Made by a program: the position numbers and the translations under genes. 13,477 nucleotides of DNA from Bacillota bacterium (GTDB lineage: Bacteria; Bacillota_E; RBS10-35; JAJYVN01): positions 1-13,477 of the forward strand of contig JAJZWQ010000086.1 in the NCBI GenBank assembly GCA_021846605.1, given 5' to 3'. The stretch's first letter is position 1. Every line of letters starts with the position of its first letter. Shown one piece after another: positions 5,270 through 13,383 of the stretch. The notes beneath the pieces are model-generated. The model saw only the letters and a program-made list of their open reading frames with translations. It was not told the origin of the DNA and ran no database searches.

Positions 5270-7246
5270 GTGGTGCCCGCAGCGTGGTCCGAGCAGGCTC
5301 CCGGGGTCTGGTCCAGCCCGTTCGGCACGCCGGGAGACCTCCGACCCAGTTCCCTCCTGGACGTCCCTCCCCGCCGCAAGGCCCTGGCAGCGCTGCCGGC
5401 GGTGCCCTTCCCCTTCGCGGCGACCGCGGTCGAGACCGAACGCGTCGGCGGGCGCCTGGTGATCCGCCTGCCCCTGGCCCCCAAGGTGCCGGTCTTCGGC
5501 ATGGGCCTCCAGTTCTTTGCCATGAACCAGCGCGGCCGCACCCGCCACCTGCGCGTCAACAGCGACCCCCGGCAGGACACCGGAGAGAGCCACGCGCCGC
5601 TGCCGTTCTTCGTGACTGGCGATGGCTACGCCGTCCTGGTGGATTCGGCGCGCATCATCACGATCCGGTGCGGCGCGGCCCTGCGCCATCCGCCCGCCGG
5701 GTCGGCGGAGTGGGTCGAGATCGAGCTGGCGGGGGCGGGGGCGGACCTACTGGTCTTCGGCGGCCCGACCCCGCTGGACGCCGTGCGCCGGTACAATCTG
5801 TTCTTCGGCGGCGGCTGCCTGCCTCCCCGCTGGGGACTGGGCTTCTGGCACCGCACACCCCTGCGATACAGCGCGCGCGAGGTGTTGGAGGAGGCGGGCG
5901 AGTACCGGCGGCGCGGCATCCCTTGCGACGTCATCGGGCTGGAGCCGGGCTGGCAGACCGCGGCCTACCCCTGCAGCTACGAGTGGTCGTCCGAACGCTT
6001 CCCGGATCCCGACGCCTTCCTGCGGGAGTTGACCGCACAAGGCTTTGCGCTCAACATCTGGGAGCACCCCTGGGTGTCTCCGCAGTCGTCCCTCCACGCC
6101 GCGATGGCGCCGCTGTCGGGCTCGCACACGGTCTGGAGCGGGCTGGCCCCCGACTACACCCTGCCCGAGGTCCGGGCGCTGGTCGCCGACCAGCACCGGC
6201 GGGAACACGTCGAGCGCGGCGTCGCCGGCTACAAGCTGGACGAGTGCGACGGTGGGGAGTTGACCGGCCAGTCGTGGATGTTCCCCGCCCATGCCACCTT
6301 CCCGTCAGGGCACGACGGGGAGGAGTTGCGGCAGGTCTACGGGTTCTTGCTGCAGCGGCTGACGGCGGGGCTCTTCTGGGAGCGTGACCGACGGACGTAC
6401 GGGCTGGTGCGCGCCTCGGCCGCCGGGGCGGCCCCGCTGCCCTACGTGCTGTATACCGACCTGTACGACCACCGGCAGTACGTGCGGGCGCTGTGCAACG
6501 CCAGTTTCAGCGGGCTGCTCTTCACGCCCGAGGTCCGCACCGCCGACACCCCGGAAGAGTGGCTGCGGCGGGTGCAGGTCGCCTGCCTGTCTCCCCTGGC
6601 CATGCTCGACGCCTGGTCATCGGGCACCAAGCCCTGGTCGTACCCCGAGGTGGAGGGCGCCGTCCGCCACTGGATCGAACTGCGCATGCGCCTGCTCCCG
6701 TACCTGTACTCGGCGTTTGCCCGTTATGCCCTGGAGGGCACCCCGCCCTTCCGCGCCATGGCGCTGGAGACCGATGGCGAGGCGGCGCTGTGCGATGACC
6801 AGTTCATGGTCGGGGACGACCTGCTGGTGGCGCCGCTGTTTGCGGGGGAGAGCGAGCGGCGCGTGCTGCTGCCGCCCGGGGCCTGGTACGACTTCGAGAC
6901 GGGGGAGCACCTGCCGGGCGGTGCCTGCACCCTGGCGTGCCCGCCCGAAGCGATGCCCCTGCTGGTGCGGGAGGGAGCGGTGGTGCCGCTGATGCCCCCT
7001 TTGGCGCGCACGCCGCGGGCCGGAGACACGGTCGCCCTGGAGGTGCGGCACTACGGCCATACCCCCGGCCACTTCCGGCTCTACGACGACGATGGCGAGT
7101 CCCTGGCGTACCAGGGTGGGCGCTTCCGCTGGCTGGAGCTGCGCGTGGAGGTCGGGGAGGGGGGCGTCCGCCGCGGGAGCGTGCATGCCGGGCCGCCGGT
7201 CGGGGGGCTCCAGTACGATCCGGTGGACTGGCGCTTTCTCGGCTGA
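5270..7246 (+). CDS. Glycoside hydrolase family 31 enzyme (alpha-glycosidase-like)
   Basis: This predicted 658-residue protein has no signal peptide and is therefore probably cytoplasmic. The GTG at 5270 (or 5273) is chosen because AAGGGGG lies 5 to 8 bases upstream and because family-like sequence begins right there. The N-terminal beta-sandwich covers about residues 10-170, with FGMGLQFFAMNQRGRTRHLRVNSDP-type sequence at 77-100. The TIM barrel follows, with PPRWGLGFW at 185-193 and the substrate-pocket segment IGLEPGWQ at 222-229. The likely nucleophile is D324 in GYKLDECDGG, and the acid/base is likely D397 in YTDLYDHRQYVRAL. After the barrel come DQFMVGDDLLVAPLF and a short beta domain with PLLVREGAVVPLMP. 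GH31 enzymes cleave or transfer alpha-glucosides, alpha-xylosides or alpha-galactosides. The motif set resembles the SDLYDHREF-type Bacillota subgroup, whose substrate I cannot assign. It converges on the metalloregulator 54 bases downstream. Confidence 0.93.
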   Translation: MVPAAWSEQAPGVWSSPFGTPGDLRPSSLLDVPPRRKALAALPAVPFPFAATAVETERVGGRLVIRLPLAPKVPVFGMGLQFFAMNQRGRTRHLRVNSDPRQDTGESHAPLPFFVTGDGYAVLVDSARIITIRCGAALRHPPAGSAEWVEIELAGAGADLLVFGGPTPLDAVRRYNLFFGGGCLPPRWGLGFWHRTPLRYSAREVLEEAGEYRRRGIPCDVIGLEPGWQTAAYPCSYEWSSERFPDPDAFLRELTAQGFALNIWEHPWVSPQSSLHAAMAPLSGSHTVWSGLAPDYTLPEVRALVADQHRREHVERGVAGYKLDECDGGELTGQSWMFPAHATFPSGHDGEELRQVYGFLLQRLTAGLFWERDRRTYGLVRASAAGAAPLPYVLYTDLYDHRQYVRALCNASFSGLLFTPEVRTADTPEEWLRRVQVACLSPLAMLDAWSSGTKPWSYPEVEGAVRHWIELRMRLLPYLYSAFARYALEGTPPFRAMALETDGEAALCDDQFMVGDDLLVAPLFAGESERRVLLPPGAWYDFETGEHLPGGACTLACPPEAMPLLVREGAVVPLMPPLARTPRAGDTVALEVRHYGHTPGHFRLYDDDGESLAYQGGRFRWLELRVEVGEGGVRRGSVHAGPPVGGLQYDPVDWRFLG

Positions 7247-7278
7247 GCCACGCCGGTTCGGGGGGAGAGGCGGGGGGG

Positions 7279-7300
7279 CCCCGGCGGCCGTCGCCCGGGG
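7279..7300. terminator. Candidate bidirectional terminator hairpin between convergent genes
   Basis: CCCCGG (7279-7284) and CCGGGG (7295-7300) form a 6-bp G+C stem with a 10-base loop in the 54-bp gap between two convergent stop codons. There is no T tract, so efficiency is uncertain. Confidence 0.35.
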
Positions 7301-7996
7301 TTACCCTGGTCCTGGAGCGGTCCCGGCCTCGGTGTTCGGTTGGGTTACGCTGACCGCGTGGGCGATCCGCGGCCCGACCACGTGTTCCCCCGGCCCTGGC
7401 GCGACGTGCAGCGTCACGGTTTCGTCGATCGGGTTGGTCGCCAACACCTGGACGTCCGCGCCGGGGACGACGCCGAGGCCCTCCAGGTGGGCCAGCAGGC
7501 CTGGGACGTGCTCCTCGACCCGCGCCACCGTCGCACGGGCCCCGGCGCCCAGGTCCGCGAGCGTGCACAGCGTCGTCGTGTCGTGGAGGTGCCCATCGCG
7601 GTCGGGAATCGGATACCCGTGGGGACAGGTGAAGGGGCTCCCCAGGAGCGCCTCCAGGGCGTCGACCACGACCTCCGGGAGGGCGTGTTCCATCTGGTCC
7701 GCGATCTCGTCCACCTGGTCCCATGGTAGCCGCAGCAGGTCGGTCAGGAAGCGTTCGACCAGGCGATGCCGCCGCAGCACGCCCAGGGCGACGCGCAGTC
7801 CTTCGTCGGTGAGCACCACGCCCTCGTACTCGCGGTACGTGACCAGTCCGTCACGGGCCAGCCGCTTGAACATCGCCGTGGCCGACGCCGGGCTGACGCT
7901 GCGCCGCTCCGCCACCGCCCCCGTGGTGGCGTTGGCGCCCTCGCTCTCCAGGCGGTAGATGTCTGCCAGGTAGTCCTCGGCCGCGAGGTGCGCCAT
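7301..7996 (-). CDS. DtxR/MntR-family metal-dependent transcriptional regulator
   Basis: This 231-residue repressor-type protein of the DtxR/IdeR/MntR family binds DNA when loaded with Mn(II) or Fe(II) and controls metal uptake. The ATG at 7996 is chosen for GGGAGG and GAAGG upstream and because the family starts there (AHLAAEDYLADIY). The winged helix is about residues 5-66 (VSPASATAMFKRLARDGLV as recognition region, then GVVLTDEG). The dimerisation and metal domain is about 70-135, with RRHRLVERFL and QMEHALP. Candidate ligands are D8, H77, D100, E103 and H104. D8 and H77 fall at the MntR ligand numbers rather than the Met of DtxR, which favours manganese. D100 replaces the usual Glu or Cys. 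Residues about 155-222 form an SH3/FeoA-like C-terminal domain, so this is the long three-domain type. No metal transporter is in the window. Metal preference is an inference. Confidence 0.92.
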   Translation of the reverse strand: MAHLAAEDYLADIYRLESEGANATTGAVAERRSVSPASATAMFKRLARDGLVTYREYEGVVLTDEGLRVALGVLRRHRLVERFLTDLLRLPWDQVDEIADQMEHALPEVVVDALEALLGSPFTCPHGYPIPDRDGHLHDTTTLCTLADLGAGARATVARVEEHVPGLLAHLEGLGVVPGADVQVLATNPIDETVTLHVAPGPGEHVVGPRIAHAVSVTQPNTEAGTAPGPG

Positions 7997-8011
7997 TCGC
8001 CTTCGCCTCCC

Positions 8012-8027
8012 GTGGGGTTTCACCCAC
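8012..8027. promoter_or_regulatory. Possible operator: inverted repeat in the regulator's leader
   Basis: GTGGG (8012-8016) and CCCAC (8023-8027) are inverted around GTTTCA, downstream of the predicted transcription start. The position would suit autoregulation, but the sequence does not match a known DtxR or MntR box. Confidence 0.3.
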
Positions 8028-8044
8028 ACTAAATCACTGCTCAG

Positions 8045-8074
8045 AGTATATGTGGTGGAAGGATTCGAAGCCAA
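8045..8074 (-). promoter_or_regulatory. sigma70-type promoter of the DtxR/MntR-family gene
   Basis: On the minus strand, TTGGCT (8074-8069), an 18-bp spacer and TATACT (8050-8045) match the consensus at 4/6 and 5/6 positions. The predicted start near 8038 gives a leader of about 42 bases before the ATG. Confidence 0.6.
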
Positions 8075-8141
8075 GCGCCGGCCGGGCGCACGCGCACCGG
8101 CCAAAGTCGGGGCCGTCGCGGACGCCCCTGGCGGGCCCCGC

Positions 8142-9548
8142 TCAGGCGCCCCGGATGGTCACGCCGTCGTCGTCCACGTTCGCCCGCACCCGCACCTCCA
8201 CGCCTCCGGCGGTGGGGACCAGGCTTAGCGTGGCGCCGAAGGGCGTGCGCACGAAGTACCAGTCGAGGCGGAGGCCGCCGTCGGCAGGGCGCACGGCGTG
8301 TCCGGCGCAGGGCGCCGGGACTGCCCCGGGTGAGGGGGGGACCTCGGTCACCAGCCAGCGCTTTGCCCCACAGGCGATGGTCCGCGGCATCCCGCCCCCC
8401 GCGAATTCCGCGCGGCACTCGCCCGAGGCGTCCACCGTGACGGCGTCCAGCCCGGCGGCGTTGGGCTCCATGCGGTAGCGCCGACCCGCCTGGGGCAGGC
8501 CCGCCACGCCATCTCCGGCGGGCGCCAGCGAAAGGCCGGCCAACCGCGCGGACAGGGCGGCGTCCCCGCCCTGCTGCCCGTCGACGGCGGGCAGCAGGTG
8601 TTCCCAGACGCAGTCCAGGACGACCTGCATGTTGCCGGTGCCCCCGGTGATGGCGACCACAACGTCCTGGTCGGGCATCACGATGCAGTACTGGCCGTAG
8701 GCGCCGTCCCCGCGGTACGCCCCGTGCCGGCAGCGCCAGAACTGGTAGCCATATCCCTGCTTCCAGTCGATGGCCCCACCGTTGCCGGCGCTGTCCACCT
8801 GCCGGGAGGTGGCGGCTCGCACCCAGGATTCAGGCACCAGTTGGGCGCCGTTCCAACGCCCCTGTCGCAGGTAGAGCTGGCCAAAGCGCGCGATGTCTTC
8901 CGTCGTCAGCGACAGGCCCCACCCGCCGGCCTGGATGCCCCGGGGAGACGACTCCCAGGCGGGGTGCGCGATGCTCAGCGGCCGGAAGAGCCGGGGGGTG
9001 AGATATTCCAGCAGGGGGATGCCCGACACGCGCTGCACGATGGCGGAGAGCATGAAGCTGGCGCCGTTGTTGTACACGAAACGGGTGCCGGGGGCATGCT
9101 CCACGTCGAGCGAGAGGAAGGCGCGAACCCAGTTGTCCGGGCTGGCGTCCTGCCCGCGGCCCCCCGTGTCGGTGGCGTGCCCGCTGTGCATGGTCAGCAG
9201 GTGCCGCACGCGCATCGTCGCCAGGTTTGGCCCGACCGTCTTCGGCAGGTCCTCGGGGAAAAAGGAGACCACCGTGTCGTCCAGGGAGAGGAGCCCCTCG
9301 GCGATGGCCAGGCCGACGGCCGTCGATGTGAAGCTCTTGCTGAGCGAATACAGCGCGTGCGGGATGTCGGGGGCGTAGGGCCGCCACCACCCCTCGGCGA
9401 TGACCGTCCCGTGCCGCAGGACCATGAGCCCGTGCAACTGGGCCTGGTGGGCGGCAAGGGCCTCCAGCATCGTGGAGATCCCGGCCGCCGCCACCCCCTG
9501 TGCCGCAGGGGTGCTGCGCGGCAGAGCGTCCGAGCCGGACCTGGCCAT
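8142..9548 (-). CDS. Class C beta-lactamase-like serine hydrolase
   Basis: This predicted 468-residue protein belongs to the beta-lactamase/penicillin-binding-like hydrolase superfamily (PF00144), which includes esterases, D-aminopeptidases and 6-aminohexanoate-dimer hydrolases. The ATG at 9548 has GGAGG 9 bases upstream. Catalytic SxxK is S68-L-S-K71 within [11 protein letters not shown]. The second motif, usually YxN, is Y159-N-N161 ([10 protein letters not shown]). The third, usually K/H-x-G, is replaced by RGDGAYGQY at 279-287, as in esterase-like members. Other family marks are RHLLTMHSG (115-123) and [18 protein letters not shown] (210-227). There is no signal peptide, so it is probably cytoplasmic. 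About 110 C-terminal residues after the catalytic fold form an extra beta-rich domain. It lies upstream of the metalloregulator on the same strand, but that gene has its own promoter in the 145-bp gap. The substrate cannot be told; true antibiotic resistance is unlikely from this motif set. Confidence 0.9.
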   Translation of the reverse strand: MARSGSDALPRSTPAAQGVAAAGISTMLEALAAHQAQLHGLMVLRHGTVIAEGWWRPYAPDIPHALYSLSKSFTSTAVGLAIAEGLLSLDDTVVSFFPEDLPKTVGPNLATMRVRHLLTMHSGHATDTGGRGQDASPDNWVRAFLSLDVEHAPGTRFVYNNGASFMLSAIVQRVSGIPLLEYLTPRLFRPLSIAHPAWESSPRGIQAGGWGLSLTTEDIARFGQLYLRQGRWNGAQLVPESWVRAATSRQVDSAGNGGAIDWKQGYGYQFWRCRHGAYRGDGAYGQYCIVMPDQDVVVAITGGTGNMQVVLDCVWEHLLPAVDGQQGGDAALSARLAGLSLAPAGDGVAGLPQAGRRYRMEPNAAGLDAVTVDASGECRAEFAGGGMPRTIACGAKRWLVTEVPPSPGAVPAPCAGHAVRPADGGLRLDWYFVRTPFGATLSLVPTAGGVEVRVRANVDDDGVTIRGA

Positions 9549-9872
9549 CCTGCATCGCCTCCGCCGCCGTCCGCGGATTTGTTCCGTGTGCTTTGTCACG
9601 AGGCGCTCCCTGCCCTGCCGCCCGCGCGAATCTTGCGGTGTCGGCGCGCCGTCCCCCGGCGGGGAGCGCTCCTCCCCCCGCCCCCCTGCCAGGACCCCTC
9701 CCCGCGCACGGACATCCTTGCCGCCCACGGCGGTCGGCGGGAGCGGTGCGCGCGCCAAGAGTATGGATCAATGGCCGCCCCAGCCGCTGACTCCGCCGGA
9801 CGGGGGCCTATCCCGGGCACCCTCGCGCAGGGTTGGGGGGGACGGCGGCGAATCCCATTTTCGGAGTTGAGC

Positions 9873-9912
9873 GGGTGCTCCATCTATGGGAAAGGCCTTC
9901 ACTGGAGCACCC
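9873..9912. repeat. Perfect 10-bp inverted repeat with 20-base loop
   Basis: GGGTGCTCCA (9873-9882) and TGGAGCACCC (9903-9912) are perfect inverted repeats. The 20-base loop contains the smaller palindrome AAGGCCTT (9892-9899). It lies about 190 bp upstream of the secreted repeat protein and could be a leader hairpin, an operator or part of a small RNA. No T tract follows. Confidence 0.6.
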
Positions 9913-10087
9913 ATGTGTTCGGACAACGGAGGTCCTTCCTGGTGCGGGTCGTGCGCTGGAAAGGCCCTCGATCGGACTCGGATCCGCGGCGCCGCGCCCC
10001 GGGTGGCCCACGGCACCTCGGGCGCGGCGCCCCACGGTGCGTGCGGGGCGAGGGGCGGCGTGCCCCGCGCCGGGTGTGTGGGATGGT

Positions 10088-10094
10088 GGGAGGG
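10088..10094 (+). promoter_or_regulatory. Ribosome binding site deciding the start of the YxFxxD protein
   Basis: GGGAGGG lies 6 bases before the ATG at 10101 and inside the would-be coding sequence of starts at 10083 and 10095. Confidence 0.6.
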
Positions 10095-10100
10095 ATGGGG

Positions 10101-11192
10101 ATGCGCGGATGGGTGGCGGCTCGACTGATGCGGTGGGCGCGTACCAGCCTGCGCTGGTCGGGCGCGGTCCTCACGGCGGCGGTGCTCATCGGCGTGACCG
10201 CCGGGACGGGGATCGCCTCGACGACCCAGCACGCCAGTCCGCCCGGCGGTCTGGACGGCCCGGAGATGCAGGTCGCGGCGAGCGGCGAAGCGTTTCCGGT
10301 ACCCGCGGGGACGTCCTGCGCGACGCCGATCACGGCGGCCCCCACCGGGCCCGCGATGGTGTCTGTGGCGATGAGCCCGTACGGGCGGGTGCTGGTGATC
10401 GGGTCCGGTCCGCACTCTGGATGCTCGCTGTACATGCTGACCTCGGACCAGGCCCAGGCGACGCCCCCCGCGTACGGCTGCACCCGCAGCACGGTCACCG
10501 GCGTCCCCGGCTGTGATACCAACATCTGGCCGGCCCTCCTGACCGAGGGGGCCCCGGTCGCGGGGCCCGGGGTGAACCCGAGCCTCCTGGGCACCGTGAC
10601 GCGCACGGACGTGCTCTCCGGCACCGCGGTGCGGCAGGTGACGTACAACGGCCGCCCGCTGTACCGGTTCTTCCTGGATCAGGCCCCCGGCCAGACCTCG
10701 GGCCAGGACCTCTTCGACCATCTCGTGTCGCCGCCCGGGGTGTGGTACCTGGTGTCTCCGAGCCGCGGGCGGCCGGTCCCGGGGGCCGCGACGCTCGCCC
10801 CGGAGGGCGTCACCATCGTGCAGCCATCCACCACGACCACCGGTGTGGTGCTGGCGGCCTTGGTGAATGACGGGCAGGGGGACGCCCTGTATCCCCTATA
10901 CACCTTCAGCGCGGATCATGGGCACCACGTCGCCTGCGTGGGGGAGTGCTCCGTGTTCTGGCCCCCGCTGCTCGCGTCGGCTGGACGGGGGAAGGGGCCG
11001 CGGGTCCAGGCCGCTGTCGGCGCCACGGGGGCCGTCCTGGGAACGGTGATGCGCCCGGGCGGCTCCACGCAGGTCACCTATGACGGCCATCCGCTGTACC
11101 TGTTCAAGAACGACGCGTCCACTCCAGGGACCGCCCACGGCAACGGGATCACCGTGTTTGGCGGCACCTTCAAGCTGGTACCGCTCGACTAG
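10101..11192 (+). CDS. Secreted protein with four YxFxxD-type repeats (COG4315 / PF03640-like)
   Basis: This predicted 363-residue exported protein starts at the ATG at 10101, chosen because GGGAGGG (10088-10094) ends 6 bases upstream; the nearby ATGs at 10083 and 10095 have no spaced binding site. Residues 1-39 are a signal peptide (basic [14 protein letters not shown], hydrophobic [15 protein letters not shown], cleavage near IAS-TT). The mature part has two tandem units of the 'secreted repeat of unknown function' family. Unit one has YMLTSD (111-116), two Cys (127, 138), the NIWPALL segment and [15 protein letters not shown] (to 193). Unit two has PLYTFSAD (265-272), C279/C283, VFWPPLL and [15 protein letters not shown] (to 338). 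The Y-x-[FL]-x-x-D motif occurs four times. The paired Cys may form disulphides. Relatives occur in Bacillota, Actinomycetota and Proteobacteria; function is unknown, with envelope association likely. Confidence 0.9.
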   Translation: MRGWVAARLMRWARTSLRWSGAVLTAAVLIGVTAGTGIASTTQHASPPGGLDGPEMQVAASGEAFPVPAGTSCATPITAAPTGPAMVSVAMSPYGRVLVIGSGPHSGCSLYMLTSDQAQATPPAYGCTRSTVTGVPGCDTNIWPALLTEGAPVAGPGVNPSLLGTVTRTDVLSGTAVRQVTYNGRPLYRFFLDQAPGQTSGQDLFDHLVSPPGVWYLVSPSRGRPVPGAATLAPEGVTIVQPSTTTTGVVLAALVNDGQGDALYPLYTFSADHGHHVACVGECSVFWPPLLASAGRGKGPRVQAAVGATGAVLGTVMRPGGSTQVTYDGHPLYLFKNDASTPGTAHGNGITVFGGTFKLVPLD

Positions 11193-11207
11193 GGCCGAAC
11201 GATCACA

Positions 11208-11241
11208 CGCGGGAGCAGGTCCAACCGGATGCGCTCCCGCG
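11208..11241. terminator. Candidate terminator hairpin after the YxFxxD gene
   Basis: CGCGGGAGC (11208-11216) and GCTCCCGCG (11233-11241) form a perfect 9-bp stem with a 16-base loop, 16 bases after the stop. A second palindrome, CCCCGGCGCCGGGG (11256-11269), follows. Neither has a T tract, so the two genes may still be partly cotranscribed. Confidence 0.45.
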
Positions 11242-11331
11242 CCGCACTCCCCTGACCCCGGCGCCGGGGGGCGGTGCGGGACCCGGTCCGCGGGTGGCCC
11301 GAGGAAGGCGCCGTGAGAAGAGGGTGACGCT

Positions 11332-12675
11332 GTGCCCGCCACCGACGGCTCCCCGGACGGCCTGGAGCCCTCGCCCACCGACAGATCCGGCGCGGCGGGG
11401 ATGCCCCGGCGGATGGCGCTGGGGGCGGCGGCGTTCGGGGCGGTGACCGCGCTGGCCGCCGGGTGCGGACCGGTCGGAACGGCGGCGCAACGGCTGGCGG
11501 CGAGGAGCGATCCCTCGCGCACGGGCACCGCGGGCGGGGCCGCCACCCCGCCCGCGAGCTTCAACGTGCGGTCCTTCGGTGCGGCCGGCAACGGTTCCAC
11601 GGACGACACCGGCCCGATCCAGGCGGCTATCGGCGCGGCCACCCAGGCCGGGGGCGGCCGCGTGCTCCTCCCGGCCGGGCGGTATGCCATCACGGGGATC
11701 CACCTCGCCGCCGGCGTGGACCTGCAGGGCGAGGGCCGGGATAACTCGGTCCTGCGCTACACATCCCCTGCGGGGAACGTCGTCACCGTCGCCAGCGTCG
11801 GCTTCAACCGGCTGGCGGACTTCCAGATCACCTTTGCGCAGAGGCAGACCAGCGGTGCGGCCATCTACCTGGACAAGGCCTTCACCATCGACATCGACAG
11901 CGTCTTCATCGAGGGCAGCAACCAGCTGGCCTATGACGGCATCGTGCTCCACGAGTCGACCGCGACCTTCATCCGGGACTTCAACGTGTATGGCTGCCAG
12001 GGAGATGCCGTCCTGGTGGAGGGTCCCACGGGCAACGACGCCTACCTGCAGGGCGGGATCATCAACCTGGGACAGACGACCTCCGGTGCGGGGGTGCACA
12101 TCCTCAACTTCGGCGCCGGCGCGGTCAACATCACCGACGTCGACATCCTGACCGGCGAGTACTCGCTGCTGGTGCAGAACTCGAACTACCTGCGCTTCGA
12201 GAACACCTACTTCGACTCCAGCAGCAAGGGGGCCGTGCTGGAGAGCGGCCACCTGATCACCTTCGCGAACTGCTGGTTCTCCAACCGTCCCGGGCCCGGG
12301 CTCCACGTGGGGGCAGTGCGGGGCTGCAGCGTCGTCGGGGGCCAGGCCGCCAACTGCGCCGGCCACGGGATCCATATCACCGACTCCGCCCAGTACGTCT
12401 CGCTGGCGGCCGTGCAGGTGATCGGGAACAACACGGGCGGGCAGGGCGCCGACGGGATCCTGGTGGACTCCGGAGCGTCGTACGTGACGATCCAGGGCTG
12501 CCTGGTGGGGAATAACCCCGGGGTCTTTGGCGGGCCCGGCCAGCAGGTGGGGATTCATGTTTCGTCCACCGCGGGAACCCCGTATGCGCTGATTGGCAAC
12601 ATGCTCTTCGGGAACGTGACGGCCCCGGTCCTGGACCACGGTCAGGGCGGGTACGTGGCGGGCAACCTCTCCTGA
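11332..12675 (+). CDS. Tat/lipoprotein-type right-handed beta-helix protein (pectate_lyase_3-like)
   Basis: This is a predicted 447-residue exported protein. The GTG at 11332 has GAGGG about 9 bases upstream. A 23-residue N-terminal extension precedes a twin-arginine signal (R26-R27, PRRMALGAAAFG), a hydrophobic stretch and a lipobox LAAGC with C45. This suggests Tat export followed by lipid anchoring. A Ser/Thr/Ala linker leads to residues 78-120 (NVRSFGAAGNGSTDDT, then GGGRVLLPAGRY), the signature of pectate_lyase_3/GH28-like beta-helices. The rest, about 130-440, is a series of rungs with Asn, Gly and short hydrophobic runs (VNITDVDILTGEYSLLVQNS, then LRFENTYFDSSSKGAVLESG). These folds bind or cut polysaccharides such as pectin, alginate or surface glycans. 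I see no catalytic set that fixes the substrate. It follows another exported protein by 139 bp and may act on the same surface polymer. Confidence 0.88.
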   Translation: MPATDGSPDGLEPSPTDRSGAAGMPRRMALGAAAFGAVTALAAGCGPVGTAAQRLAARSDPSRTGTAGGAATPPASFNVRSFGAAGNGSTDDTGPIQAAIGAATQAGGGRVLLPAGRYAITGIHLAAGVDLQGEGRDNSVLRYTSPAGNVVTVASVGFNRLADFQITFAQRQTSGAAIYLDKAFTIDIDSVFIEGSNQLAYDGIVLHESTATFIRDFNVYGCQGDAVLVEGPTGNDAYLQGGIINLGQTTSGAGVHILNFGAGAVNITDVDILTGEYSLLVQNSNYLRFENTYFDSSSKGAVLESGHLITFANCWFSNRPGPGLHVGAVRGCSVVGGQAANCAGHGIHITDSAQYVSLAAVQVIGNNTGGQGADGILVDSGASYVTIQGCLVGNNPGVFGGPGQQVGIHVSSTAGTPYALIGNMLFGNVTAPVLDHGQGGYVAGNLS

Positions 12676-12750
12676 GCCGGTTGGAGGAAGGATCTCGGCG
12701 GCAGGCTCCTGCTGTCGACCAGGGGGCCGTGCCTGCGGGCCCGGCTTGGA

Positions 12751-12783
12751 GGGTGCGTGCGGAGCCCCAGAGCGCGTGCACCC
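12751..12783. terminator. Candidate terminator after the beta-helix gene
   Basis: GGGTGCGTGC (12751-12760) pairs with GCGTGCACCC (12774-12783) over 10 positions including two G-U pairs, with a 13-base loop. It lies between two convergent stop codons and has no T tract. Confidence 0.35.
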
Positions 12784-12822
12784 CACCGGACGCGCCTGGG
12801 CAAAGGGGCCGGGTGCGGTCCT

Positions 12823-13383
12823 TCAGGGCGCGGTGGCCGGTACGTACCCCAGTGCCCGATAGGCCCGCAACCGTTTCCGATACATGCGCTCCAACACCGG
12901 CACCTCCAGGTCGGCATAGTCGTAGATACGCACCTCGTCCTTCCCCGGGCGCGGGCGGCTGATGCGGCCGGCATACTGCCAAACCGTGCCCGGCCAGGAG
13001 ACTGGCGTCGTGAGGAGGAGCGTGTCTGGCCGCGCGTCATCGAAGCCCTCACCGACGTACCGCCCGGTCGCCAGGACCACGCACGGTACCCCCGGTGGGA
13101 CCCCGTCCAGCGATGCGATCGCCGCGCGGCGGCGGTGTGTCCCGGCGCCGCCGCGCAGGACCACGACGTGGGGGATGACGTCCGCAAGGCGTGCGGCTAA
13201 CGCCTCCAGGTGTGCCACCCGGTCGGTGAGGACGAGCGGAGAACGCCCGCCTGCCAGTTCCCGGATGTCCGACACGATCAGGGCGTTGCGCCTGTCGTCG
13301 GCCGCCAGGTCCCCATAGAGGCGCTGGATCGGCGGAGAACGCTCGGCGCCGTCGCGGAGGCAGCGGAAGGGGGTTACACGCAA
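12823..13383 (-). pseudogene. C-terminal half of an SF2 DEAD/DEAH helicase (TOTE/COG1061-like), 5' truncated
   Basis: The 186 residues read from TTG 13383 to TGA 12823 form a helicase C-terminal domain. Motif IV is near SPLVLTDR (48-55), motif V is VLATGRYVGEGFDDA (103-117) and motif VI is QYAGRISRPRPGK (136-148), with the Q-x-x-G-R-x-x-R arginine fingers present. The end (VRIYDYADLEVPVLERMYRKR, then YRALGY) closely resembles large DEAD/DEAH proteins, including those fused to archaeo-eukaryotic primase domains in TOTE conflict systems, which run to several hundred residues more. Here a TGA in frame at 13390-13392 blocks the frame just before the TVLRVTPF segment. The DEAD-box ATPase half (motifs I-III) is therefore missing or out of frame. 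The 94 bases before the window edge do not restore it in any frame. A frameshift or a recombination junction is likely. TOTE membership is an inference from resemblance, not from a primase seen here. Confidence 0.75.

Larger units (their letters stand above)
9549..10100. other. Divergent intergenic region, no gene recognised
   Basis: These 552 bp separate the serine hydrolase from the secreted repeat protein. Frames crossing it are Arg/Pro-rich shadows. It includes a palindromic stretch (GGGGAGCGCTCCTCCCC, 9661-9677), a lower-G+C segment around 9850-9935 with a 10-bp-stem hairpin, and a very G+C-rich stretch to 10080. GGAAAGGCC occurs twice (9888 and 9958 regions). No convincing promoter hexamer pair was found. 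Confidence 0.4.

Noticed and set aside
7340..7958. Plus-strand frames across the metalloregulator
   Set aside because: Antisense to the DtxR/MntR-family gene with conserved domains and its own promoter.
7997..8104. 36-codon N-terminal extension of the metalloregulator
   Set aside because: It would cover the predicted promoter and leader; the family start and binding site are at 7996.
8598..10100. Upstream 500 codons of the frame holding the YxFxxD protein
   Set aside because: Most of it is antisense to the serine hydrolase; a signal peptide with a spaced binding site starts at 10101.
9886..10128. 80-residue plus-strand frame starting in the hairpin loop
   Set aside because: No ribosome binding site, Gly/Ala/Cys-rich shadow composition, and it overlaps the signal-peptide gene in another frame.
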